Assembly: GCF_900111735.1 (NCBI RefSeq)
Contig: NZ_FOHW01000037.1
Coordinates: forward strand, 1 to 50,304
DNA from: Pseudomonas graminis
GTDB taxonomy: Bacteria; Pseudomonadota; Gammaproteobacteria; Pseudomonadales; Pseudomonadaceae
Length of the DNA stretch: 50,304 bases
Reading direction: 5' to 3'
In this document: positions 41,070 through 50,275 of the stretch, piece by piece
Position numbering within the stretch: the stretch's first letter is position 1
Layout of the letters: each line of letters begins with the position of its first letter
Program-made: the position numbers and the translations under genes
The notes under the pieces: generated by a model
Databases searched by the model: none
Told to the model about the DNA's origin: nothing
What the model saw: only the letters and a program-made list of their open reading frames with translations

Positions 41070-41388
41070 GATGCTTCTTCCTTCCGCTTGTGGCGGGATT
41101 AGAGAGTGACTTGATTGGTGACAATATTCCTCTCATTGCCCTTCTCTCTCTAGACACAGTTCATTTGTATTGTGCTGCTCCAGTTAACTGTTAAACACCA
41201 CTGTTTTGTTCGGAAGCGGGGCAACTGTACGGGTCTGCACCAGAAGTGTGCTTTTTGGATGCTTAGAGAGGGGATTCCCGGTTCTGCCCAGGAAAAATCA
41301 CCCATACAGCAGTACAGTTTTGGCCGGATTTGCGTTCACCGCGCGAACTGTGACGACGAAAGGTCGCCGCCACTGACAAACTGTGTTT
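41070..41388. other. 319-base region upstream of DUF1127
   Basis: This holds no gene. It contains an inverted pair ACTGTAC (41224-41230) and GTACAGT (41312-41318), the self-complementary stretch AGTTAACTGTTAAAC (41182-41196), and further AACTGT words near 41345 and 41380. These resemble operator half-sites of a GntR/MocR-type regulator, but the regulator is not in the window. A clear terminator for the CoA-transferase gene was not found. Confidence 0.4.
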
Positions 41389-42882
41389 TCAGATCGCCAA
41401 CATGCGACCCGTTTCTTCCAGATTGAGGTGCCAACTCAGTGCATCCCGCAGAACATGTGGGGTGTGACCGCCAATTGCGCAGGCCCGGCGGAAGTAGTCA
41501 TTAAGCGCCTCGCGATACGCCGGGTGCACGCAGTTGTCGATGATGACCCGGGCGCGTTCGCGGGGTGCCAGACCTCGCAGGTCTGCCAGTCCGATCTCTG
41601 TCACCAGGATGTCGACGTCGTGTTCGGTGTGATCTAAATGGCTGACCATGGGCACAACACTCGAGATGGCCCCGGCTTTGGCAATCGACTTGGTCACGAA
41701 AATGGCGAGATGGGCGTTACGCGCGAAATCCCCCGAACCCCCGATCCCGTTCATCATCCGCGTGCCACCCACGTGGGTGGAATTGACGTTCCCGTACAGG
41801 TCGAATTCCAGGGCAGTGTTAATGCCGATGATGCCCAGCCGGCGTACGACCTCCGGATGGTTAGAGATCTCCTGAGGCCGCAATAACAGTCTGGATCTGT
41901 ACTGCTCAAGGTTGTCATAGACCGCGGCATGCTTACGCTCGGACAGCGTCATGGAACAGCCCGAAGCAAAATCCAGCTTCCCCGCCTCGAACAGATCGAA
42001 CGTCGAGTCCTGTAGCACTTCCGAATACATGGTCATGCCGTGAAAGGGTGAATCGATCAGCCCCGTCATCACGGCATTGGCGATCGTGCCTACCCCCGCC
42101 TGCAGCGGCATGAGCTGGTTGGTGAGTCGGTTCAGTCGCACTTCATTCTTGAAGAACTCGACAAGGTGGCCTGCGATGGCCTGAGTGTCCGTGTCTGCCG
42201 GCAATACGGTCGACGGCGAGTCGGGTTGATTGCTGATCACGATGCCGACGATCTTCGCCGGATCAATCTTCACCGCCTGACTGCCGATTCGGGTGTCAGT
42301 CTTCAGCACCGGGATCGGCAGGCGCGTTGGCCGGTAAGTGGGTATATAGATGTCATGCAGCCCCTCGAGCTCCAAGGGCTGGGCGAGGTTGATCTCGATG
42401 ATCACGTGTTCCGCAAGAATGGCGAAGCTCGCCGAGTTGCCGACTGACGTGCTGAGCACCAGGTGCCCTTCTTCGGTGATTGCCACACATTCAATCACGG
42501 CGATATCCACTGCCTTGATCTGGCGATTGCGCAACTGCTCGACGGTGTCCGACAAGTGTTGATCGATAAACATCACAGTGCCGTCGTTGATGGCCTTGCG
42601 CAGGGTGCTGTCGACCTGAAACGGCATGCGGCGAGAAAGCACGCCAGCTTCCGTCAGTTGCTTGTCCAGATCATTGCCCAGGCTGGCGCCGGTCATCAGG
42701 CTGATCTTCAACGGTGTGGTCTTGGCTCGATCGGCCAGCGCCTGGGGCACGGCTTTGGCTTCCCCGGCGCGGGTGAAGCCGCTCATGCCGACGGTCATGC
42801 CGTCCTTGATCAAGGAAGCGGCGTCGGCCGCACTCATTATCTTGCTCATCAGCGAGGGCAGACGGATTCGTTCACGGTGCAT
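41389..42882 (-). CDS. acetyl-CoA hydrolase / succinyl-CoA:acetate CoA-transferase family protein
   Basis: The 497-residue cytosolic enzyme of the Cat1/AarC/YgfH group transfers CoA between short-chain acids. Recognisable segments are MTVGMSGFTRAGEAKAVPQA near the N-terminus, the glycine-rich MPLQAGVGTIANAV, and INTALEFDLYGNVNSTHVGG containing the catalytic Glu (ALEFD). The segment MMNGIGGSGDFARNA follows. Start at 42882 (MHRERIRLPSL); five extra residues are possible. The homolog PA5445 is described as a CoA transferase. Acid specificity (acetate, succinate, propionate) cannot be read from sequence. It is monocistronic. Confidence 0.9.
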   Translation of the reverse strand: MHRERIRLPSLMSKIMSAADAASLIKDGMTVGMSGFTRAGEAKAVPQALADRAKTTPLKISLMTGASLGNDLDKQLTEAGVLSRRMPFQVDSTLRKAINDGTVMFIDQHLSDTVEQLRNRQIKAVDIAVIECVAITEEGHLVLSTSVGNSASFAILAEHVIIEINLAQPLELEGLHDIYIPTYRPTRLPIPVLKTDTRIGSQAVKIDPAKIVGIVISNQPDSPSTVLPADTDTQAIAGHLVEFFKNEVRLNRLTNQLMPLQAGVGTIANAVMTGLIDSPFHGMTMYSEVLQDSTFDLFEAGKLDFASGCSMTLSERKHAAVYDNLEQYRSRLLLRPQEISNHPEVVRRLGIIGINTALEFDLYGNVNSTHVGGTRMMNGIGGSGDFARNAHLAIFVTKSIAKAGAISSVVPMVSHLDHTEHDVDILVTEIGLADLRGLAPRERARVIIDNCVHPAYREALNDYFRRACAIGGHTPHVLRDALSWHLNLEETGRMLAI

Positions 42883-43011
42883 GGTGTTTAATCTCATGAC
42901 AAAGATGCGTGAGCGAAGTCTAGAGATTTGAGGTTTGTTCGTCCCGCTACCAAGGTCGCAATAAAGGCTCTAATTAGCGCCTCTGCGCGAGAAACACTTT
43001 TACCTGGGCTG

Positions 43012-43050
43012 TAAAAAACCCTCGGCCATGAGCTGCGCCGAGGGTTGTTT
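43012..43050 (-). terminator. intrinsic terminator after pntB
   Basis: Read on the minus strand: AACCCTCGGC, a ten-base loop, GCCGAGGGTT, then TTTT. It lies 19 bases after the pntB stop. Confidence 0.88.
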
Positions 43051-43068
43051 TAGCTCGAGTAGCTGTGG

Positions 43069-44514
43069 CTATTCGATCGCTTTGACCATGTCTTCAATGA
43101 CCTTTTTGGCGTCACCAAACACCATCATGGTTTTGTCCAGATAGAACAGCTCGTTATCCAGGCCGGCATAGCCGCTGGCCATGGAGCGCTTGTTGACGAT
43201 GATGGTCTTGGCCTTGTACGCCTCAAGAATTGGCATGCCGGCAATTGGCGACTTGGGATCGTTCTTGGCCGCCGGATTGACCACATCGTTGGCGCCTAAC
43301 ACCAGGACGACGTCCGCCTGACCGAATTCGGAGTTGATGTCCTCCATCTCGAACACCTGATCGTAAGGCACCTCGGCCTCCGCCAGCAGCACGTTCATAT
43401 GCCCCGGCATCCGACCGGCCACCGGGTGGATCGCGTACTTCACCGTGACGCCTGCGTGGCTCAGCTTTTCGGTCAGCTCTTTAAGCGCGTGTTGCGCTCG
43501 AGCGACCGCCAGCCCGTAGCCCGGCACTATGATCACGGTATCAGCGTTGGTCAGCAGGAAAGTCGCGTCGTCAGCCGATCCCGATTTGACCGGGCGGGCT
43601 TCCTGGGTGCCGCTCGCAGTACCGGCATCCGTTGCGCCACCGAAGCCGCCACCAATCACGTTGAAGAACGAGCGGTTCATCGCTGTGCACATGATGTACG
43701 ACAGAATCGCGCCGGAAGAGCCGACCAGGGAGCCGGCGATGATCAGCATCGAGTTGTTCAGCGAGAAGCCAATACCCGCCGCTGCCCAGCCCGAATAACT
43801 GTTGAGCATCGACACCACGACCGGCATGTCTGCGCCGCCAATCGGAATAATCAGCAGCACGCCAATCACGAACGCCAGGATCAGCATGACGCTGAACGCG
43901 AACAGGCTGCCCGTCAGCATGAACGTGATACCGAACAGCAGTGTCGCCAGACCCAGAGTCAGATTGAGCTTGTGCTGACCGGCAAACTGCACCGGTGCGC
44001 CCTGGAACAGGCGGAATTTGTATTTGCCGGACAATTTGCCGAACGCGATGACCGAACCTGAGAACGTGATCGCCCCGATCGCCGCGCCAAGGAACAACTC
44101 CAGACGGTTGCCCGCTGGAATCGGATCACCCAAGTGGTGAACGATGCCGAGCGACTGTGGTTCGACGACGGCAGCGATGGCGATGAATACGGCTGCCAGA
44201 CCAATCATGCTGTGCATGAAGGCGACCAGTTCCGGCATCTTGGTCATTTCGACGCGCTTGGCCATGATCGAGCCGGCAGTGCCGCCGACCAGCAAACCGA
44301 TCAGGATATAACCAATGCCTGCGCTGGCACCGTCTGTAGACAGCGCGGCCAGTTTGAAGACCAGTCCGATCGTAGTCAGAACAGCCAGGCCCATGCCGAG
44401 TATGCCGAACAGGTTGCCTCGGCGCGATGTGGTCGGGTGAGACAAGCCCTTCAGCGCCTGGATGAAACAGATTGCTGAAACGAGGTAAAGCAATGTGACG
44501 AGGTTCATGCTCAT
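43069..44514 (-). CDS. pntB: NAD(P) transhydrogenase subunit beta PntB
   Basis: The 481-residue subunit combines a membrane domain of eight to nine helices (1-290) with the cytosolic NADP-binding domain III (about 305-481: VIIVPGYGLAVARAQHALKE, GHMNVLLAEAEVPYD, VNKRSMASGYAGLDNELFY). It moves one proton per hydride transferred from NADH to NADP+, giving NADPH. Its ATG shares one base with the pntAB stop (TAATG), so translation is coupled. It is the third gene of pntAA-pntAB-pntB. Confidence 0.95.
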   Translation of the reverse strand: MSMNLVTLLYLVSAICFIQALKGLSHPTTSRRGNLFGILGMGLAVLTTIGLVFKLAALSTDGASAGIGYILIGLLVGGTAGSIMAKRVEMTKMPELVAFMHSMIGLAAVFIAIAAVVEPQSLGIVHHLGDPIPAGNRLELFLGAAIGAITFSGSVIAFGKLSGKYKFRLFQGAPVQFAGQHKLNLTLGLATLLFGITFMLTGSLFAFSVMLILAFVIGVLLIIPIGGADMPVVVSMLNSYSGWAAAGIGFSLNNSMLIIAGSLVGSSGAILSYIMCTAMNRSFFNVIGGGFGGATDAGTASGTQEARPVKSGSADDATFLLTNADTVIIVPGYGLAVARAQHALKELTEKLSHAGVTVKYAIHPVAGRMPGHMNVLLAEAEVPYDQVFEMEDINSEFGQADVVLVLGANDVVNPAAKNDPKSPIAGMPILEAYKAKTIIVNKRSMASGYAGLDNELFYLDKTMMVFGDAKKVIEDMVKAIE

Positions 44515-44834
44515 TACTTGGCTACCTCGTCTTTAACCTTGGGCGCTTTCTTTTTGAACATCTCCAGCATGCGCCGGGTGACCAGAAAACCGCCGAAAAC
44601 GTTAACGGCGGCCAGTGCGACCGCCAGCGTGCCCATGGTTTTGCCCAGTGGCGTTACTGTCAGCGCTGCGGCCAGCATGGCGCCGACGATGACGATGGCC
44701 GAGATAGCATTAGTAACCGCCATCAACGGGGTGTGCAGCGCAGGCGTCACGTTCCAGACCACGTGGTAGCCGACATAAATGGCCAGCACGAAAATGATCA
44801 GGTTGTAGATACCGGGTGAGATGAACTCTTCCAT
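44514..44834 (-). CDS. pntAB: NAD(P) transhydrogenase subunit alpha part 2, PntAB
   Basis: The 106-residue membrane piece has three to four helices (IYNLIIFVLAIYVGYHVVW, GAMLAAALTVTPLGKTMGTL and VNVFGGFLVTRRMLEMF). Pseudomonas, like Rhodospirillum, makes the alpha subunit as two polypeptides. Start ATG 44834 (MEEFISPGIYN) follows GAGGATAAAAATA. A longer frame would overlap pntAA and is not supported. It lies eleven bases after pntAA. Confidence 0.93.
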   Translation of the reverse strand: MEEFISPGIYNLIIFVLAIYVGYHVVWNVTPALHTPLMAVTNAISAIVIVGAMLAAALTVTPLGKTMGTLAVALAAVNVFGGFLVTRRMLEMFKKKAPKVKDEVAK

Positions 44835-44845
44835 TATTTTTATCC

Positions 44846-45967
44846 TCAGCCGTTCTTGCGGATGACTTGGCCATCGCGGCACATAAGGCACGCGGCAACG
44901 ATGTCGTCTTCGAGGTTGATCTGGAACTGTCCTTCCTGGTTGAAGAGCAGCTTCATGAAGTCCAGCAGGTTGCGCGCATAAAGAGCAGATGCATCCGCCG
45001 CGACCATGGCAGGCAGGTTCGTGTGGCCGACGATGGTCACCCCGTGCTCGACCACCACTTGGTCTGCCACCGTCAGCGGACAGTTGCCGCCCTGCGCAGC
45101 AGCCAGATCGATTACCACCGAACCGGGCTTCATCTGTGCAACTGTTTCAGCGCTCAAAAGCACTGGCGCTTTGCGGCCGGGGATCAGCGCCGTTGTAATG
45201 ACGATGTCCGCCTGCCTGGCGCGCTCATGCACGGCCACTGCCTGACGCTGCATCCAGCTGGCCGGCATCGGGCGGGCGTAACCGCCGACGCCCACGGCAG
45301 CCTCGCGCTCCTCGTCGGTCTCGTATGGCACGTCAACGAACTTGGCCCCCAGCGATTCGATCTGCTCCTTGACGGCCGGACGTACGTCGGAAGCCTCAAT
45401 GACCGCACCCAGACGTTTGGCAGTGGCGATGGCCTGGAGCCCCGCAACGCCCGCTCCGAGAATCAGCACGCGCGCTGCTTTCACCGTACCGGCCGCTGTC
45501 ATCAGCATGGGCATGAAGCGTGGGTAGTGATGCGCCGCCAACAGGACAGCCTTATAGCCGGCAATGTTGGCTTGGGAAGACAACACGTCGAGGCTTTGCG
45601 CGCGCGAGGTGCGTGGCGCCGCTTCGAGGGCAAAGGCGGTGATCCCGCGCTCGGCCAGCCTGGCGATCATGTCGTTATTGAAAGGGTTGAGCATCCCGAC
45701 AACCACTGCGCCGCTTTTGATCAGCGTGAGCTCAGCGTCGCTGGGAGCGGAGACCTTGAGAATGAGTTCGGCACCGAATGCATCGGCGGCACTGCCCACC
45801 AGGGCGCCTGCTGCCTCATAAGCACTGTCGGTCACGCTCGCTGCAAGGCCCGCGCCGTTCTGAACAGTCACTGTGTGGCCTTGGGCGATGAGTTTTTTGA
45901 TGGTCTCGGGAGTGGCGGCGACCCGGGTTTCACCAAGCTGGGTTTCGAGGGGGACTCCAATGTGCAC
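44846..45967 (-). CDS. pntAA: NAD(P) transhydrogenase subunit alpha part 1, PntAA
   Basis: The 373-residue soluble NAD(H)-binding domain I is a relative of alanine dehydrogenase. It begins MHIGVPLETQLGETRVAATP, has the Rossmann glycines ILGAGVAGLQAIATAKRLGA (about 170-189) and the mobile-loop region EREAAVGVGGYARPMP. The start is GTG at 45967, eight bases after AGGAG; there is no ATG at the expected position. It is the first gene of the operon, preceded by a 424-base gap. Confidence 0.94.
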   Translation of the reverse strand: MHIGVPLETQLGETRVAATPETIKKLIAQGHTVTVQNGAGLAASVTDSAYEAAGALVGSAADAFGAELILKVSAPSDAELTLIKSGAVVVGMLNPFNNDMIARLAERGITAFALEAAPRTSRAQSLDVLSSQANIAGYKAVLLAAHHYPRFMPMLMTAAGTVKAARVLILGAGVAGLQAIATAKRLGAVIEASDVRPAVKEQIESLGAKFVDVPYETDEEREAAVGVGGYARPMPASWMQRQAVAVHERARQADIVITTALIPGRKAPVLLSAETVAQMKPGSVVIDLAAAQGGNCPLTVADQVVVEHGVTIVGHTNLPAMVAADASALYARNLLDFMKLLFNQEGQFQINLEDDIVAACLMCRDGQVIRKNG

Positions 45968-46391
45968 GTCAAATCTCCTGCGTGATCTTATTGTCTTTAA
46001 TGAGGCCAGCGCGCTACGGCCCGAGGGCTGGAATTGCGATCACTATGCCCGTTAAAGCAGCCGGGCGCGGCATTTTGCAGGGGATGCCAGAGGCCTTCAA
46101 GGGTTTCTGTAACTGAACGAAAAATGTACTACAAGTCATCCTGTGACCGATTGACGCACTAACCAGCTCAACGTATTGATCCGTATGGCATTTTGGGAAT
46201 TTGAGGCGCTGGGTGCCCCTCAATCGATGAGGTACGAGGACCAGCCGAAATCAGGCTGTAGGGCGCTATTTGTATGACTATTGGTTGTTTAGATAAAAAA
46301 AGTTGGGTGTGTCATAAATGCGACAAATCAAGATATCTGTAGGTTTCAAAGTGAACGGACTACAGAAAAGTATGGGGGTTGTGAAGGGCTC
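45968..46391. other. 424-base gene-free region between pntAA and gcdR
   Basis: No gene is present; a 69-codon minus-strand frame (46014-46223) has no ribosome site or resemblance. The right half (46260-46380) is AT-rich, with ATAAAAAAAG and a CTGTAG-N17-CTACAG inverted repeat. The left part must hold the pnt promoter, but no good -35/-10 pair was found. Confidence 0.5.
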
Positions 46392-47288
46392 TCAAGGCAA
46401 CGAATAGGTCCCGGCCTGCTGGATAAGCCAGTCGCGAAACGCTTTCAGAGAGGCCGATTCCGTTTTGCGCTCCGGAATCATCAAGTAATACGCCTTAGCG
46501 CTTGAAAGCTGGTGCGGGTTGGCAATCACCAGTCGTTTTTCGGCCAATTCACGCTGAATAAGAAATGGCGGGATCAGCGCCACACCCATGTCGTGCATGG
46601 CGGCCTGCGCAAGCATCGAGAATAGCTCGTAACGCGGACCTGTCATGTCACGGGCCACGGACACGTCCAGCGAATTGAACCACTGCCGCCAGGCGTAGGG
46701 CCGAGTGGTCTGTTGAAGCAGCGGCATCTCGGCCAGGTCATGAGCGCTGATGCTGTGCCGTTCCCCGAGCAATGCGGGGCTGCAGACTGGCATAGGGTTT
46801 TCGCCCATTAGTCTGTGGGATTCGGTACCGGACCAATCAGCATCGCCAAAGTAGATCGCTGCGTCGAATTCGGTATCCGCGAACAGAAACGGGCGCGTGC
46901 GGTTGGTCAGGTTAATAGTGACGTCAGGGTGTTTCTTCTGAAAATCTTTAAGGCGCGGAAGTAGCCATTGCGTGCCGAATGTAGGCACCACCGCAAGTTC
47001 GATCACATTGACGCCCTGATGACCCATCACCGACAGCGTGTCGCGCTCAACGGCATCGAGTTGGGTGGCGATGCGCCGGCTGTAGGAAAGGCCCGCTTCA
47101 GTAAGCTTCACACCCCGTCGCGAGCGTCGGAATAGGCTGACATTCAAGAACTCTTCCAGGCTCGCGATCTGACGGCAGATCGCGCTCTGGGTCAGAGAAA
47201 GCTCCTCGGCCGCCTTTGTGAAGCTCTCGTGTCGCGCGGCTGCCTCGAAGCTTATCAGCGCAGCGGTGCTTGGGATTTTACGACGCAT
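46392..47288 (-). CDS. gcdR: LysR-type regulator of glutarate catabolism
   Basis: The 298-residue LysR protein has a winged helix at the N-terminus (ALISFEAAARHESFTKAAEE, LSLTQSAICRQIASLEEFL) and a substrate-binding domain of the GcvA/GcdR type (VVPTFGTQWLLPRLKDFQKK). Start ATG 47288 is preceded by AGGCAAAGG; a GTG five codons upstream is weaker. It is divergent from gcdH, the usual layout for an activator of the adjacent gene. In P. putida GcdR responds to glutarate (from memory). Confidence 0.88.
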   Translation of the reverse strand: MRRKIPSTAALISFEAAARHESFTKAAEELSLTQSAICRQIASLEEFLNVSLFRRSRRGVKLTEAGLSYSRRIATQLDAVERDTLSVMGHQGVNVIELAVVPTFGTQWLLPRLKDFQKKHPDVTINLTNRTRPFLFADTEFDAAIYFGDADWSGTESHRLMGENPMPVCSPALLGERHSISAHDLAEMPLLQQTTRPYAWRQWFNSLDVSVARDMTGPRYELFSMLAQAAMHDMGVALIPPFLIQRELAEKRLVIANPHQLSSAKAYYLMIPERKTESASLKAFRDWLIQQAGTYSLP

Positions 47289-47334
47289 GTACCTTTGCCT
47301 CACTTAGAAGGGTGGGCCGAGTGCTGCCTAGCGT

Positions 47335-47351
47335 ATTTCGGAGTGAGAAAT
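47335..47351. promoter_or_regulatory. candidate LysR-type operator between gcdR and gcdH
   Basis: ATTTC-GGAGTGA-GAAAT is a perfect interrupted palindrome holding the LysR T-N11-A signature. It lies 47 bases from the gcdR start and 110 bases from the gcdH start, a usual place for the recognition site. A second AT-rich patch with GCGAAAT (47366-47372) follows. Confidence 0.5.
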
Positions 47352-47460
47352 TAGCACAAGATGATGCGAAATCGTCGTTTGCTCCATTAAGGCTTCAAGC
47401 CTAGGCTCGCTTCATTACTTTACCGGCAGGTCCGGAAGCGCATTTGGTGAGGAGAGAATC

Positions 47461-48642
47461 ATGAGCGGCAAGGCAAGTTTCAGTTGGATCGACCCCCTGT
47501 TGCTGGACCAGCAACTCACCGAAGAAGAGCGCATGGTCCGCGACAGCGCCGAGCAGTTCGCCAACGACAAGCTGGCGCCGCGCGTGCTTGAAGCCTTCCG
47601 GCATGAAAAGACAGACCCGGCGATCTTTCGCGAGATGGGTGAGATAGGTCTGCTCGGTGCCACGATCCCGGAGCAGTACGGCGGTAGCGGTCTGAACTAT
47701 GTGTGTTACGGCTTGATCGCTCGCGAAGTCGAGCGCGTCGATTCCGGTTATCGCTCGATGATGAGCGTGCAGTCCTCTCTGGTCATGGTGCCTATCAACG
47801 AATTCGGCACCGAAGCGCAAAAACAGAAGTACCTGCCAAAACTCGCGTCCGGAGAATGGATTGGTTGCTTCGGCCTGACCGAACCCAATCATGGTTCGGA
47901 TCCGGGCGCGATGATCACCCGTGCGCGGAGCGTCGAAGGCGGCTATCGTCTCACCGGCAGCAAAATGTGGATCACCAACAGCCCGATCGCTGACGTGTTC
48001 GTTGTCTGGGCCAAGGATGACGCTGGGGACATCCGTGGCTTTGTGCTGGAAAAAGGCTGGCATGGCCTGACTGCTCCGGCGATTCACGGCAAGGTCGGCC
48101 TTCGCGCCTCGATCACAGGCGAGATCGTGATGGACAACGTGTTTGTGCCGGAAGAGAACATCTTCCCGGACGTCCGAGGTCTAAAAGGGCCTTTCACGTG
48201 CCTGAACTCCGCACGCTATGGCATCTCCTGGGGCGCCTTGGGGGCCGCCGAGTTTTGCTGGCACACCGCGCGTCAATACACGCTGGACCGTCAACAGTTC
48301 GGCCGTCCGCTCGCAGCCAATCAGTTGATCCAGAAAAAGCTCGCTGATATGCAGACCGAGATCACGTTGGCGCTCCAAGGCTGCCTGCGTCTTGGCCGGA
48401 TGAAAGACGAGGGTACTGCTGCGGTCGAAATCACCTCCATCATGAAACGCAACTCCTGCGGCAAGTCCCTGGACATCGCGCGTATGGCGCGTGACATGCT
48501 GGGCGGTAACGGTATTTCTGATGAGTTCGGTATCGCCAGGCATCTGGTCAACCTGGAAGTGGTGAATACCTATGAAGGTACTCATGACGTCCATGCGCTC
48601 ATCCTGGGTCGCGCGCAGACCGGCATTCAGGCCTTCTACTAA
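47461..48642 (+). CDS. gcdH: glutaryl-CoA dehydrogenase
   Basis: The 393-residue acyl-CoA dehydrogenase oxidatively decarboxylates glutaryl-CoA to crotonyl-CoA in lysine and glutarate breakdown. FAD-site segments CFGLTEPNHGSDPGAM and KMWITNSPIAD are present, and the catalytic base is the Glu of NTYEGTHDVHALILGRAQTG. Start ATG 47461 follows GAGGAGAG. The CoA-transferase gene begins ten bases after its stop. Electrons go to ETF. Confidence 0.95.
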   Translation: MSGKASFSWIDPLLLDQQLTEEERMVRDSAEQFANDKLAPRVLEAFRHEKTDPAIFREMGEIGLLGATIPEQYGGSGLNYVCYGLIAREVERVDSGYRSMMSVQSSLVMVPINEFGTEAQKQKYLPKLASGEWIGCFGLTEPNHGSDPGAMITRARSVEGGYRLTGSKMWITNSPIADVFVVWAKDDAGDIRGFVLEKGWHGLTAPAIHGKVGLRASITGEIVMDNVFVPEENIFPDVRGLKGPFTCLNSARYGISWGALGAAEFCWHTARQYTLDRQQFGRPLAANQLIQKKLADMQTEITLALQGCLRLGRMKDEGTAAVEITSIMKRNSCGKSLDIARMARDMLGGNGISDEFGIARHLVNLEVVNTYEGTHDVHALILGRAQTGIQAFY

Positions 48643-48652
48643 GGAGCCTGCC

Positions 48653-49873
48653 ATGGGCGCGTTATCTCATCTGCGTGTGCTGGACTTGTCTCGGGTTCTT
48701 GCCGGGCCTTGGGCGGGGCAAATTCTGGCTGACCTGGGTGCGGAGGTGATCAAGATCGAGCGCCCCGGCAATGGCGACGACACACGCGCATGGGGTCCCC
48801 CCTTTCTGAAGGATCCGCGCGGAGAAAATACGTCCGAAGCTGCGTACTACCTTTCGGCCAACCGCAACAAGCAGTCAGTCACCATAGATTTCACTCAGCC
48901 CGAAGGGCAAAGGCTGGTTCGCGAGCTGGCGGCCCGGTCCGATATCGTCATCGAGAATTTCAAGGTTGGCGGGCTGAAGGCCTACGGCCTGGACTACGAA
49001 TCGCTGCAGCTGGAAAACCCAAGGCTCATCTATTGCTCGATCACCGGGTTCGGTCAGACGGGGCCATACGCCAAGCGAGCAGGTTACGACTTTATGATTC
49101 AGGGGCTCGGTGGACTCATGAGTCTTACCGGTCGTCCCGAGGGGGAAGATGGTGCCGGCCCGGTCAAGGTAGGCGTGGCCCTGACGGATATTCTGACAGG
49201 GCTGTATTCGACTTCTGCGATTCTCGCTGCTCTGGCGCACCGGGACCAGGGAGGGCCCGGACAGCATATCGATATGGCCTTGCTGGATGTACAGGTCGCC
49301 TGCTTGGCGAATCAGGCAATGAATTACCTGACTACAGGGGTCTCGCCAAGGAGATTGGGTAATGCTCACCCGAATATCGTGCCCTACCAGGATTTCCCTA
49401 CTGCCGATGGCGATTTCATTCTCACGGTAGGCAACGACAACCAATTCCGGAAATTTGCGGAAGTGGCCGGGCAACCGCAGTGGGCCAGCGATCCGCGGTT
49501 TGCGACTAACAAGCAGCGCGTGGCGCATCGTGCCGAGTTGATCCCGCTGATTCGGCAGGCCACCGTCTTCAAGACAACTGCCGAGTGGGTCACGGCATTG
49601 GAGGTTGCGGGCGTTCCGTGTGGGCCTATTAACGATGTCGCCCAGGTGTTCGCAGATCCGCAGGTGCAGTTCCGCGGCTTGCAGGTGGACTTGCCGCATG
49701 CGTTGGGCGGAACGGTTCCTCAAGTCGCCAGCCCTATCCGTTTATCAGCGACGCCTGTTGAATATCGGCGTGCGCCGCCGTTGTTGGGAGAGCATACGTT
49801 GGAGGTTCTCACCGGCGTATTGGGCTTATCAGACGCTGACGTAATGACGCTGCGTGAAGCGGGTGTTCTTTAG
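48653..49873 (+). CDS. gcdG: family III CoA-transferase, probably succinyl-CoA:glutarate
   Basis: The 406-residue CaiB/BaiF-type transferase starts MGALSHLRVLDLSRVLAGPW and carries ADLGAEVIKIERPG. The catalytic Asp lies in AGYDFMIQGLGGLMSLTG (about residue 145) and the glycine-rich segment GGPGQHIDMALLD follows. Start at 48653 is set by AAGGAGCCTGCC. Next to gcdH it most likely activates glutarate with CoA from succinyl-CoA, as in the human SUGCT enzyme; the acid was inferred from position. The last gene before the rRNA promoter region. Confidence 0.88.
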   Translation: MGALSHLRVLDLSRVLAGPWAGQILADLGAEVIKIERPGNGDDTRAWGPPFLKDPRGENTSEAAYYLSANRNKQSVTIDFTQPEGQRLVRELAARSDIVIENFKVGGLKAYGLDYESLQLENPRLIYCSITGFGQTGPYAKRAGYDFMIQGLGGLMSLTGRPEGEDGAGPVKVGVALTDILTGLYSTSAILAALAHRDQGGPGQHIDMALLDVQVACLANQAMNYLTTGVSPRRLGNAHPNIVPYQDFPTADGDFILTVGNDNQFRKFAEVAGQPQWASDPRFATNKQRVAHRAELIPLIRQATVFKTTAEWVTALEVAGVPCGPINDVAQVFADPQVQFRGLQVDLPHALGGTVPQVASPIRLSATPVEYRRAPPLLGEHTLEVLTGVLGLSDADVMTLREAGVL

Positions 49874-49980
49874 AGGCTTATTCTCTCGCGGGTGTGATCG
49901 CATGGTCTCTATATAAACAGAAGGGAAGTATAGGATTTCATTGGAGTTTTAGCTTTTTCGCTAAAAGTTCAAATTAGGTG

Positions 49981-50008
49981 TTGACGCCCCTCTGGATCTG
50001 TCTATAAT
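49981..50008 (+). promoter_or_regulatory. rRNA-type promoter P1
   Basis: TTGACG (49981-49986), a 16-base spacer and a perfect TATAAT (50003-50008), followed by the GC-rich discriminator TCGCCCC. The AT-rich sequence just upstream (AAAAGTTCAAATTA) could act as an UP element. Confidence 0.85.
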
Positions 50009-50128
50009 TCGCCCCACTTCCGGCGCAGACGAAACGGAAAACTCCTTGATAATCAAAGAGTTGGACGAAGTAAGCAGCGAGGAATGCTTCGGTTCAGATG
50101 CTTGAATCGACAGCGGTGAAAAAGGCAG

Positions 50129-50156
50129 TTGACAGCAGGTTGTAACGCTGTAGAAT
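50129..50156 (+). promoter_or_regulatory. rRNA-type promoter P2
   Basis: Perfect TTGACA (50129-50134), a 16-base spacer ending ACGCTG and TAGAAT (50151-50156), then TCGCCTCCC. It is 148 bases downstream of P1. Confidence 0.88.
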
Positions 50157-50247
50157 TCGCCTCCCGCTGACGTGAGACGTTAAGTCGAACGAAGCGCAAG
50201 TGGTTGAAGTTGATAAGGAAACTTTGAAAACTTCTTAAAATAACCGC

Positions 50248-50275
50248 TTGACAGAGACAAGAGACGCTGTAGAAT
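50248..50275 (+). promoter_or_regulatory. rRNA-type promoter P3
   Basis: Perfect TTGACA (50248-50253), a 16-base spacer ending ACGCTG and TAGAAT (50270-50275), then GCGCGCC. Its -10 side is near-identical to P2, 119 bases away. AACTTTGAAAACTTCTTAAAAT upstream (in part) is AT-rich and could be an UP element. Confidence 0.88.
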
